Assembly: GCA_024236395.1 (NCBI GenBank)
Contig: JACKKO010000006.1
Span: 1 to 44,537, forward strand
DNA: 44,537 nt
Direction of reading: 5' to 3'
Source of the DNA: Hyphomicrobiales bacterium
GTDB taxonomy: Bacteria > Pseudomonadota > Alphaproteobacteria > Rickettsiales > JACKKO01
Below, in pieces: positions 1 to 5,472 of the stretch. The notes beneath the pieces were generated by a model that saw nothing but the letters and a program-made list of their open reading frames with translations, did no database searches and was not told the origin of the DNA. How positions within the stretch are numbered: the stretch's first letter is position 1; the number at the start of each line of letters is the position of its first letter. A program made the position numbers and the translations under genes.

Positions 1-119
1 CAGACTATGATTCGGAAGATGAGGTATGGGAGTTTCTTCCAGGCTCAATAGTACGGTGCGAAGAAAGGAGGGGGCAGATTATTGATCGTATGTTACTCGC
101 GGTTGAGCAAGCTAGGTAA
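1..119 (+). CDS. Immunity-type small protein, 3' end only
   Basis: Only the last 38 codons are in the window (first full codon at 3, stop TAA 117-119). The DNA is identical to the end of the gene at 3323-3553, so this is the tail of a second copy of that small acidic protein (motifs YDSEDEVWEFLPGS, then IVRCEE). Because the same gene at 3323 lies at the end of a colicin E5-like cassette, the array very likely continues to the left with a related cassette. Role in immunity is inferred from position only. Confidence 0.75.
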   Translation, partial: DYDSEDEVWEFLPGSIVRCEERRGQIIDRMLLAVEQAR

Positions 120-187
120 GAGAAATGGGTGGCGTTTAAGTGAACACTGATACGATTACTATAGGCTGCGATCCCAGCATCTTTACG
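120..187 (+). other. Scar: fossil start of an immunity gene
   Basis: This short spacer contains a stretch (about 139-163) matching 2864-2889, the start of the 146-residue immunity-type gene (coding for MSTDTITIY), with the ATG changed to GTG and a stop soon after. The same fossil is at about 3572-3598. It reads as the debris left when a larger immunity gene was replaced. Confidence 0.55.
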
Positions 188-212
188 AACCCGCCTTTTG
201 GCGGGTTTTTTT
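188..212 (+). terminator. Intrinsic terminator, cassette boundary 1
   Basis: Perfect hairpin CCCGCC-TTTT-GGCGGG with flanking A/T pairs, followed by seven T. The same element recurs at 1093, 2250, 3623 and 4720, always at the end of a toxin-immunity cassette. The next toxin ATG (227) is only 14 bases after the T-tract. Confidence 0.85.
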
Positions 213-419
213 ATGGGTAAAAAGATATGTATTTAGATGATGTAACCACGCACCGCCTGATGGAAGCGTGCCTGGCGATGGAGATCGAGCTGCGGCTGAC
301 GCGGCTGGAGATGCTGGCGGCGAAGGCAGGGTTTGACCCGAACCAGCCACGTATCCCGGCCGGACAGCCCGGTGGCGGGCAGTGGACGAAATTGCCTTAT
401 GCGGCCTTTGAGGATGTGC
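188..419 (+). repeat. Cassette-start repeat R1 (terminator + 54-codon leader + linker)
   Basis: Terminator, 14-base spacer and the first 54 codons are nearly identical at R1 (here), R2 (1093-1293), R3 (2250-2480) and, decayed, R4 (3623-3812). In R1 and R3 identity extends through the LPYAAFEDV linker. The conservation is at DNA level, including silent positions, which points to recent duplication or continuing recombination between cassettes. Confidence 0.85.
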
Positions 420-838
420 CAGCCGAGGCCAGCATTGCCGATACGGTCGGTGATCTACTGGATGATACGGTGGATTACGTAACCGAACACCCGGTGGAGA
501 CGGCGATTACGGTACTCTCGTTGATCCCTGCGGTACGGGTGGCAAAGCTGGCGCACACGGCGTGGCAGTTCTGGTCACGCGGCGGGAAAGTGGTGACAAA
601 CCCCAAATTCCGACATGCCATCCAGTCGATCGAGCACTATTTTGGCGGTAAACCGGAGCGCGTTTTTAGGAATCCATCTGGGGATTTGATTATGATGAAG
701 GGAAAAAAGAAGATAAGATTTGATATTCAAAATCCGCACCCTCATAAAGAGCCACATTTTCATCTTCAGAAGCAGACAAATTCGGGTAAATGGCGTAATG
801 TTGGGAAGCCACGCTATAATTTTAAGGAAGGAGATTAA
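227..838 (+). CDS. Polymorphic toxin, shared leader + HxH C-terminal domain
   Basis: 203 residues in three parts. Residues 1-54 are the shared leader: an amphipathic helix-rich segment (MYLDD to about residue 34), then PNQPRIPAGQPGGGQWT. Residues 55-124 hold an acidic linker and a hydrophobic stretch (89-109, with LSLIPAVRVAK) of the kind that precedes toxin domains in polymorphic toxins. Residues 125-203 are a small basic domain with FDIQNP and PHFHL (H177, H179), reminiscent of small RNase-like toxin domains (Ntox24-like from memory; not verified). The start is the ATG at 227, which has no good Shine-Dalgarno sequence. A 74-residue immunity-type gene follows after 4 bases. Toxin activity is inferred from architecture; the target is unknown. 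Confidence 0.7.
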   Translation: MYLDDVTTHRLMEACLAMEIELRLTRLEMLAAKAGFDPNQPRIPAGQPGGGQWTKLPYAAFEDVPAEASIADTVGDLLDDTVDYVTEHPVETAITVLSLIPAVRVAKLAHTAWQFWSRGGKVVTNPKFRHAIQSIEHYFGGKPERVFRNPSGDLIMMKGKKKIRFDIQNPHPHKEPHFHLQKQTNSGKWRNVGKPRYNFKEGD

Positions 839-842
839 TACG

Positions 843-1067
843 ATGAAATGGGAGGCTAAAATAGCGCATCCTAAGCCTATGTATTTTCTCATCGAGAGAG
901 AAATACTCAAGGACACAAGTGGCATAGGAGAGGAAGCATTTAGGTTGTACGCGTATGGCGATGAAGAAAGCTCTTATGACGATTTGCAGGATACGCTGGA
1001 ATGGGCTATGGAGGTGGCGAGGGAAGAGTCCGGTGTGCCGCTGGATGCGTGGCGTCGGGTGGAATAA
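843..1067 (+). CDS. Immunity-type protein, MKWEA family
   Basis: 74 residues, acidic, starting MKWEAKI and containing LYAYGDEES, DDLQDTLEWAMEVA and a C-terminal GVPLDAWRRVE. Two paralogues (4260-4490 and 4490-4693) follow the decayed copy of the same toxin type, so the family tracks the HxH toxin and is best read as its immunity protein. The ATG at 843 has a good ribosome binding site (AAGGAG, 827-832) inside the toxin's last codons, so the two genes are probably translated together. The family is not one I can name; the immunity role is inferred from position and from cassette-to-cassette association. Confidence 0.65.
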   Translation: MKWEAKIAHPKPMYFLIEREILKDTSGIGEEAFRLYAYGDEESSYDDLQDTLEWAMEVAREESGVPLDAWRRVE

Positions 1068-1092
1068 ACTATCACAGTCACATACGATCAGT

Positions 1093-1117
1093 AACCCGCC
1101 TTTTGGCGGGTTTTTTT
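1093..1117 (+). terminator. Intrinsic terminator, cassette boundary 2
   Basis: CCCGCC-TTTT-GGCGGG hairpin with A/T extension and seven T. It lies 25 bases after the MKWEA immunity gene and 14 bases before the lysozyme-toxin start. Confidence 0.85.
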
Positions 1118-1293
1118 ATGGGTAAAAAGATATGTATTTGGATGATGGTGCAACGCGTCGCCTGATGGAGGCCTGTCTGGCGATGGAGATCGAACTGCGG
1201 CTGACGCGGCTGGAGATGCTGGCGGCGAAGGCGGGGTTTGATCCGAACCAACCGCGTATCCCGGCCGGACAGCCCGGTGGCGGGCAGTGGACG
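1093..1293 (+). repeat. Cassette-start repeat R2
   Basis: Terminator plus leader codons 1-54, nearly identical to R1 and R3. Identity stops right after the codons for GQWT, where the lysozyme part begins, so the leader end is a sharp module boundary. Confidence 0.85.
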
Positions 1294-1797
1294 CGTGACT
1301 CAAATTGGACAGGTATGGCTACGCCCCGCCCACCCCACACACTTTCTATCAGCCGGAATGGGATAACGTTTATTGCGGAGCATGAAGCATTTAAACCGGA
1401 GGTGTATCTTGATCAGGCGGGTTATCCTACGATTGGCTATGGACATAAGTTGCTATCCGGTGAATCTTACCCAGACGGGATCAGTCGGGAAGAAGCACTG
1501 ACACTTCTGGAAAAGGATGTCAGTAAGGCAGAAAGTGCTATACAGCGCTTGGTGAAAGTGTCACTCAACCAGCATCAATACGATGCGTTGGTATCTCTGG
1601 TATATAACATTGGGTCAGGAAATTTTGCCTCGTCTACGTTGTTAAGACTGCTGAATCAGAGGCGGTTTTCTGAAGCAGCGGAACAGTTCTTTGTGTGGAA
1701 TAAAGTGACAGTGAATGGTATGCTCCAAGAGAGTCGTGGATTGACCAAGCGTAGAAAGCAGGAGCGTGCACGTTTTCTTGGAAAGCATAGTAAGTAA
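1132..1797 (+). CDS. Leader-lysozyme fusion toxin (GH24, T4-type)
   Basis: 221 residues. Residues 1-54 are the shared leader; after a short Pro-rich linker, residues 71-217 form a glycoside hydrolase 24 domain. The catalytic signature is complete: E85, D94 and T100 have the same spacing as E11, D20, T26 of T4 lysozyme, within EAFKPEVYLDQAGYPTIGYGH-type context, followed by the NQHQYDALVSLVYNIG helix region. The enzyme should cleave peptidoglycan between N-acetylmuramate and N-acetylglucosamine. Unlike the other two toxins it lacks the hydrophobic pre-toxin segment, consistent with a periplasmic target. It could also be a phage endolysin, but the shared leader and the lysozyme inhibitor overlapping its 3' end favour a toxin role. 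Confidence 0.85.
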   Translation: MYLDDGATRRLMEACLAMEIELRLTRLEMLAAKAGFDPNQPRIPAGQPGGGQWTRDSNWTGMATPRPPHTLSISRNGITFIAEHEAFKPEVYLDQAGYPTIGYGHKLLSGESYPDGISREEALTLLEKDVSKAESAIQRLVKVSLNQHQYDALVSLVYNIGSGNFASSTLLRLLNQRRFSEAAEQFFVWNKVTVNGMLQESRGLTKRRKQERARFLGKHSK

Positions 1798-2221
1798 ATT
1801 CTGTATTCTACTATATTGTACGGTGCTGTGCTGTGCACCGGTGTATGCGGAGTCATCGAGTTGTTATGATAACGCACTGTTGCAGTCGGAAATAAATCGT
1901 TGTGCGGAGCAACATGTTGTGGAGACAAAGAACGTGCTCCAAACAACGTATGAAGCATTGTTCGCCAGCAGCGATCCGGCACAAAGAAAGATACTAGAAC
2001 AAGCCCAAAAAGCCTGGGAGTTGTTCGTAGAGCACCAATGTGCGTTTCATACATTCGGGAGTATTGGTGGAACAATGCATTCCGTGGCGCTAATGGAATG
2101 TCAATCAGAGATGGCGCGTATATATACCGAACTATTGCAACGGCAACTCTATTGTGAGGAAGGGAATCTGTCGTGTAGCATTCCGTCAGGTTCTGCCGCC
2201 AACAAAGCTGAGGGCAAATAA
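1766..2221 (+). CDS. Secreted LprI-type lysozyme inhibitor (immunity)
   Basis: About 151 residues from a GTG start at 1766, overlapping the lysozyme gene by 32 bases; a TTG at 1778 is an alternative that is better spaced from the AGGAG at 1760-1764. A signal peptide is clear (hydrophobic run, then PVYA before ESSS). The mature part has six Cys (in SSCYD, NRCAEQ, HQCAFH, MECQSE, YCEEG, LSCS) and the helical pattern AQRKILEQAQKAWELFVEHQC of the LprI/DUF1311 family, whose founding member inhibits lysozyme. It would protect the periplasm against the lysozyme toxin made by sister cells. Family assignment is from motif recognition; the pairing is inferred from adjacency. Confidence 0.8.
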   Translation: MHVFLESIVSKFCILLYCTVLCCAPVYAESSSCYDNALLQSEINRCAEQHVVETKNVLQTTYEALFASSDPAQRKILEQAQKAWELFVEHQCAFHTFGSIGGTMHSVALMECQSEMARIYTELLQRQLYCEEGNLSCSIPSGSAANKAEGK

Positions 2222-2249
2222 TCATCCCTTAAACGCAGGATGTCTGGTC

Positions 2250-2273
2250 ACCCGCCTATTGGCGGGTTTTTTT
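2250..2273 (+). terminator. Intrinsic terminator, cassette boundary 3
   Basis: Same stem with loop TATT: CCCGCC-TATT-GGCGGG, then seven T. The loop differs but the stem is intact, as expected if the hairpin itself is selected. Confidence 0.85.
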
Positions 2274-2480
2274 ATGGGTAAAAAGATATGTATTTGGATG
2301 ATGTAACCACGCGTCGCCTGATGGAGGCGTGTCTGGCGATGGAGATCGAACTGCGGCTGACGCGGCTGGAGATGCTGGCGGCGAAGGCGGGGTTTGACCC
2401 GAACCAACCGCGTATCCTGGCCGGTCAGCCCGGCGGCGGGCAGTGGACGAAATTGCCTTATGCGGCCTTTGAGGATGTGC
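2250..2480 (+). repeat. Cassette-start repeat R3
   Basis: Terminator, leader codons and the LPYAAFEDV linker, nearly identical to R1. The one leader difference of note is Leu for Pro in RILAGQPGG. Confidence 0.85.
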
Positions 2481-2845
2481 TGGAACCGATACCGGAAGAT
2501 ATTCCGCTTGCGGATGAGGAAGATATACAGCTGCTGGAGGATATGATTAGTCTTTTACCCGTCGGACGGTTGTTGCGGGCATGGAAGCTGCTGCGGGGAT
2601 TGCGTGCGGGCTGGCGACTTGGGCGGCATAAATCTGCACAAAAATGGCGTAATCGCATTGTTAAGCGCAACTGGACGCCGGAAGAGATTGAAGAAACCAT
2701 CACAAAAGGCGAGAAATTCCCAGCACGGAACAATATTACTGGTAAGGAAACTGCTACGCGCTATGAATATAACGGGCGGTATGTAGTGGTGGATGACATT
2801 ACCAAGGAAATATTGCAGATTAGTGGAGAGAACTATAAACGCTAA
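2288..2845 (+). CDS. Leader-colicin E5-like tRNase toxin
   Basis: 185 residues. Residues 1-54 are the shared leader, 55-85 an acidic linker, 86-112 a hydrophobic/basic segment (SLLPVGRLLRAWKLLRGL), and 118-185 a compact basic domain. That domain resembles the C-terminal nuclease of colicin E5: RNWTPEEIEETI near its start, ATRYEYNGRYVVVDD in the middle and EILQIS at the end. Colicin E5 cuts tRNAs for Tyr, His, Asn and Asp in the anticodon, so the likely effect is arrest of translation. Which residues are catalytic cannot be judged by eye. A 146-residue immunity-type gene follows 20 bases later. Confidence 0.75.
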   Translation: MYLDDVTTRRLMEACLAMEIELRLTRLEMLAAKAGFDPNQPRILAGQPGGGQWTKLPYAAFEDVLEPIPEDIPLADEEDIQLLEDMISLLPVGRLLRAWKLLRGLRAGWRLGRHKSAQKWRNRIVKRNWTPEEIEETITKGEKFPARNNITGKETATRYEYNGRYVVVDDITKEILQISGENYKR

Positions 2846-2865
2846 GGTAATCTAGGGAAATTAAA

Positions 2866-3306
2866 ATGAGCACTGATACGATTACTATATACGTTGAGCT
2901 TTTGGATGAAGGAACGCCTACGCTTCGTCCTACGCAAGCCGTTAGTGAAGGAGGTGGGTTATACACAATACTGGCAATTCCAAACTATGATCCTGAAGAT
3001 GAGGCATGGGAGTTTCTTCCAGGAGAAACGGTCAGGTTGGAGGAGCAACGTATCTCTAGTGGGGAATGGGTAAAGGTTGCCCGACATCCCGATCCAAAGG
3101 TTATCCGGATCGATATGCAATTAGTAAATAGTTATCAGGATTTCCAGCCTACAAGTGCACGTGGTCTGGGCAATGGTCTGTACGAAGTTTTGCCGACACC
3201 ACAATATGACCCAAAAGAACAGCAATGGGAGTTTCCGCCGGGCTCGATAGTGCATTTAGAAAAAAAGGTGTTGCCAGGTGGAACGTTTGTGGTGCCTGTG
3301 AAATAA
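2866..3306 (+). CDS. Immunity-type protein, two repeated domains
   Basis: 146 residues made of two copies of a ~70-residue unit: residues 5-72 (ITIYVELLDEGTPTLRPTQA ... YDPEDEAWEFLPGE) and 79-143 (IRIDMQLVN ... YDPKEQQWEFPPGS). Each copy ends in a WEF-PG turn and looks beta-rich. The next gene is a single copy of the same unit. It does not look like the known colicin E5 immunity protein, so if it blocks the E5-like toxin it does so with a different fold. Small proteins of this type occur widely as hypothetical proteins; immunity is inferred from position. Confidence 0.65.
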   Translation: MSTDTITIYVELLDEGTPTLRPTQAVSEGGGLYTILAIPNYDPEDEAWEFLPGETVRLEEQRISSGEWVKVARHPDPKVIRIDMQLVNSYQDFQPTSARGLGNGLYEVLPTPQYDPKEQQWEFPPGSIVHLEKKVLPGGTFVVPVK

Positions 3307-3322
3307 TCATATTTGTTTGGCC

Positions 3323-3553
3323 ATGGAAAAAACAGTAAAGGTCTATGTGCAATTGTTAGATGAAGGAACGCCAACGGCGCGTGGAACACAGGCAATAGAA
3401 ATGGGTGAAGGTCTCTATAAACTTCTTCCCACTGCAGACTATGATTCGGAAGATGAGGTATGGGAGTTTCTTCCAGGCTCAATAGTACGGTGCGAAGAAA
3501 GGAGGGGGCAGATTATTGATCGTATGTTACTCGCGGTTGAGCAAGCTAGGTAA
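3323..3553 (+). CDS. Immunity-type protein, single-domain paralogue
   Basis: 76 residues from the ATG at 3323 (a TTG six bases earlier is in frame). It is one copy of the unit seen twice in the preceding gene: VKVYVQLLDEGTPTARGTQA, YDSEDEVWEFLPGS, then a charged tail ending LLAVEQAR. No good ribosome binding site is visible; the 16-base gap to the previous stop suggests coupling. An identical 3' end is found at 1-119. Extra immunity paralogues behind one toxin are typical of polymorphic toxin loci, where they guard against variants made by relatives (known pattern; inferred here). Confidence 0.65.
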   Translation: MEKTVKVYVQLLDEGTPTARGTQAIEMGEGLYKLLPTADYDSEDEVWEFLPGSIVRCEERRGQIIDRMLLAVEQAR

Positions 3554-3622
3554 GAGAAATGGGTGGCGTTTAAGTGAACACTGATACACGATTACTATGA
3601 GCTGCGATCCCAGCATCTTCTG

Positions 3623-3645
3623 AACCCGCCTTTTGGCGGGTTTTT
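3623..3645 (+). terminator. Intrinsic terminator, cassette boundary 4
   Basis: CCCGCC-TTTT-GGCGGG with a shortened tract of five T. Sits before the decayed toxin copy. Confidence 0.75.
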
Positions 3646-3812
3646 ATGGGTAAAAGATATGTATTTAGATGATGTAACGCACCGCCTGATGGAAGCGTGC
3701 TCGGCGATGGAGATCGAGCTGCGGCTGACGCGGCTGGAGATGCTGGCGGCGAAGGCAGGGTTTGACCGACCAGCACATGTCAGCCGGACAGCCCGGTGGC
3801 GGGCAGTGGACG
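3623..3812 (+). repeat. Cassette-start repeat R4 (decayed)
   Basis: Fourth copy of the terminator-leader repeat, carrying several indels. The reading frame is lost within the leader near the PNQPR codons. Confidence 0.75.
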
Positions 3813-4258
3813 AATGCCTTATGCGGCCTTTGAGGATGTGCCAGCCGAGGCCAGCATTGCCGATACGGTCGGTGATCTACTGGATGATACGGTGGATTAC
3901 GTAACCGAACACCCGGTGGAGACGGCGATTACGGTACTCTCGTTGATCCCTGCGGTACGGGTGGCAAAGCTGGCGCACTGGCGTAGCAGTTCTGGTCACG
4001 CGGCGGGAAAGTGGTGACCAACCCCCAAATTCGGCGTGCCATCCAGTCGATCGACAACTATTTGACGGTAAACCGGAGCGCGTTTTTAGGAATAATGCCG
4101 GAGATATTGTGATGATGAAGGGGAATAAACAAATTCGATTTGATATTAACAATCCAGGTCGTGGTAATAAGCCACATTTTCATATATTAAAAAAACGACC
4201 AAATGGTAGATGGAGAGATGAAGGTAAAATCCATCGATATGATTTTAAGGAGGACTGA
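3659..4258 (+). pseudogene. Frameshifted HxH toxin (second copy)
   Basis: Homologue of the toxin at 227-838. The leader starts in frame (MYLDDVTHRLMEACSAMEIE) but loses frame near 3764; the linker and hydrophobic segment (MPYAAFEDVPAEASI to IPAVRVAKLAH) continue in another frame; and the C-terminal domain is in a third (AGDIVMMKGNKQIRFDINNP, then KPHFH and a stop at 4256). The C-terminal part is only moderately similar to the first copy and keeps HxH, so it is an older variant joined to a recent copy of the front part. The two immunity-type genes that follow are intact, so immunity outlives the toxin. Confidence 0.7.
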
Positions 4259-4259
4259 T

Positions 4260-4490
4260 ATGAAATGGGAAGCTGTTATTACAACGCCTAAATATCTGCG
4301 TTGTGTGATTGAACATGAACAGTTCACTAATATTATTGATAATACGCCGCTTGAGGGATTTTATCTGTATGTATATGATAAAGATGAAAAAAACACACAT
4401 GATTATCTTCAGGATACATTTCAGTTTGCGGTAGAACAGGCGTCAGAAGATTTTGGAGTACCCGAAACTGCGTGGCGGCGCATTGAGTAA
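4260..4490 (+). CDS. Immunity-type protein, MKWEA family, paralogue 2
   Basis: 76 residues, MKWEAVITTP at the start, FYLYVYDKDEKN in the middle, YLQDTFQFAVEQA and FGVPETAWRRIE at the end; same family as 843-1067 but clearly diverged. Strong ribosome binding site AAGGAGG (4247-4253), one base after the decayed toxin's stop. Its last base overlaps the next gene's start. It matches the diverged C-terminal domain of the neighbouring pseudogene in being a distinct variant, as expected for a toxin-immunity pair that changed together. Confidence 0.65.
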   Translation: MKWEAVITTPKYLRCVIEHEQFTNIIDNTPLEGFYLYVYDKDEKNTHDYLQDTFQFAVEQASEDFGVPETAWRRIE

Positions 4491-4693
4491 TGAAGTGGGA
4501 AGCTGAATATAAGCACCCTAAAGGGATGCGTTTTGAAATCGAGTTGGACGAACTAGCCGGGTATTATCTTTATGCATACGATAAAACGGGCTTTAATTTT
4601 TTTGACGATCTTCAGGACACGCTGGAGTGGACACAAAAAGCTGCATTGAGAGAATTTGGTGTACCATTAGATGCGTGGCACCGGGTGGAATAA
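4490..4693 (+). CDS. Immunity-type protein, MKWEA family, paralogue 3
   Basis: 67 residues: MKWEAEYKHPKG, YYLYAYDKTG, DDLQDTLEWTQKAA, FGVPLDAWHRVE. ATG overlaps the preceding TAA by one base (TAATG), so translation is probably coupled. Closer to the first-copy protein (843-1067) than to its direct neighbour at the C-terminus. A tandem pair of diverged immunity paralogues suggests protection against more than one toxin variant (inferred). Confidence 0.65.
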   Translation: MKWEAEYKHPKGMRFEIELDELAGYYLYAYDKTGFNFFDDLQDTLEWTQKAALREFGVPLDAWHRVE

Positions 4694-4719
4694 ACCATCC
4701 CATACAAAAACAATCAAAG

Positions 4720-4743
4720 ACCCGCCTTTTGGCGGGTTTTTTT
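4720..4743 (+). terminator. Intrinsic terminator, end of toxin array
   Basis: Fifth copy of CCCGCC-TTTT-GGCGGG plus seven T. Downstream the sequence switches to the prohead protease gene instead of another leader, so this hairpin separates the array from the structural cluster. Confidence 0.85.
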
Positions 4744-4775
4744 ATGCACAAAATAACGAAAAGAACGGGGACACT

Positions 4776-5432
4776 ATGAGCAATATCCACCACCTATCCT
4801 TTCCGCTGGAAATCAAAGCGCTGGAGGAAAGCGGGAAATTTAACGGCTATGCCAGTGTGTTTAGCGTGGTGGATCAGGATCGTGACGTGATCCTGCCCGG
4901 TGCGTTCCGTCAGACGTTGAAAACAGAGCGCGATATCAAACTGCTATGGCAGCACCGCTCCGAGGAGCCTATCGGCGTGATTACGCATATGGAAGAGGAC
5001 GACCACGGGCTTTATGTGGAAGGCCGGTTGCTGCTGGATATTGCCCGCGCGCGCGAAGCTTATGCGCTGCTGAAAGCGGGGACGGTGCGCGGCCTTTCCA
5101 TTGGTTATCACGCCGTGGACTATACGATGGATGAAACAACAGGAACACGTCAGCTACGGGCGATTGATCTATGGGAGATCAGCCTGGTGACGTTTCCGGC
5201 TAACCCGCTGGCGGCGGTGCGTACGGTTAAAAGTGCGCTTCCGGCCACAACGCGGGAGTTTGAGCATTTCCTGCGGGAAGCAGGCTTTTCACGCAACCGT
5301 GCCAAGGCAATTGCCACAGCCGGTTTTGACCTCCAGCACAAGCAGCGGGATGCTGCCGAGGAGAATGCAGCAGCACTGACACGGCTCTGTGCAAGCATCG
5401 ACCGTGCCATTCAAGTGCTTCTGACCCCATAA
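4776..5432 (+). CDS. HK97-family prohead protease
   Basis: 218 residues, a serine protease that trims scaffold domains during head maturation. Family motifs are intact: GKFNGYASVFSVVDQDRDVI near the N-terminus, H60 in LLWQHR, S108 in GLSIGYH and E134 in DLWEISLVTFPANP form the expected His-Ser-Glu triad. The ATG at 4776 (MSNIHHLS) is chosen over in-frame upstream codons because of GGGG five bases before it and because upstream sequence is the terminator. It lies first in the structural cluster, directly after the toxin array and directly before the capsid gene. Equivalent to GTA g4. Confidence 0.92.
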   Translation: MSNIHHLSFPLEIKALEESGKFNGYASVFSVVDQDRDVILPGAFRQTLKTERDIKLLWQHRSEEPIGVITHMEEDDHGLYVEGRLLLDIARAREAYALLKAGTVRGLSIGYHAVDYTMDETTGTRQLRAIDLWEISLVTFPANPLAAVRTVKSALPATTREFEHFLREAGFSRNRAKAIATAGFDLQHKQRDAAEENAAALTRLCASIDRAIQVLLTP

Positions 5433-5472
5433 CCCCGCCCCTTAGGGCATGTTTCACATTAAGGAGAGTATT

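Larger units (their letters stand above)
1..673 (+). repeat. Array duplication, copy A (pairs with 3435-4093)
   Basis: Positions 1-673 match 3435-4093 almost base for base: the end of the small immunity-type gene, the 68-base scar, the terminator, the 54-codon leader and the first ~149 codons of the HxH toxin. Copy A is intact; copy B has many 1-5 base indels. Beyond these points the two toxins are still homologous but clearly diverged, so the recombination or conversion boundary lies near 673/4093. Confidence 0.85.
3435..4093 (+). repeat. Array duplication, copy B (decayed)
   Basis: Near-copy of 1-673 with many small indels and swapped neighbouring bases, for example T7 reduced to T5, A5 to A4, CCACGCACC to CGCACC, and ACGAAATT to ACGAAT. 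The first 118 bases are identical; the damage starts at about 3590 and runs to about 4065. Either the copy is decaying or the consensus is poor here. Confidence 0.8.

Noticed and set aside
188..3812. Regular repeats that might be a CRISPR array
   Set aside because: The repeated units are about 200 bases long, code for protein and are about 0.9-1.4 kb apart; no short repeat-spacer pattern and no cas genes.
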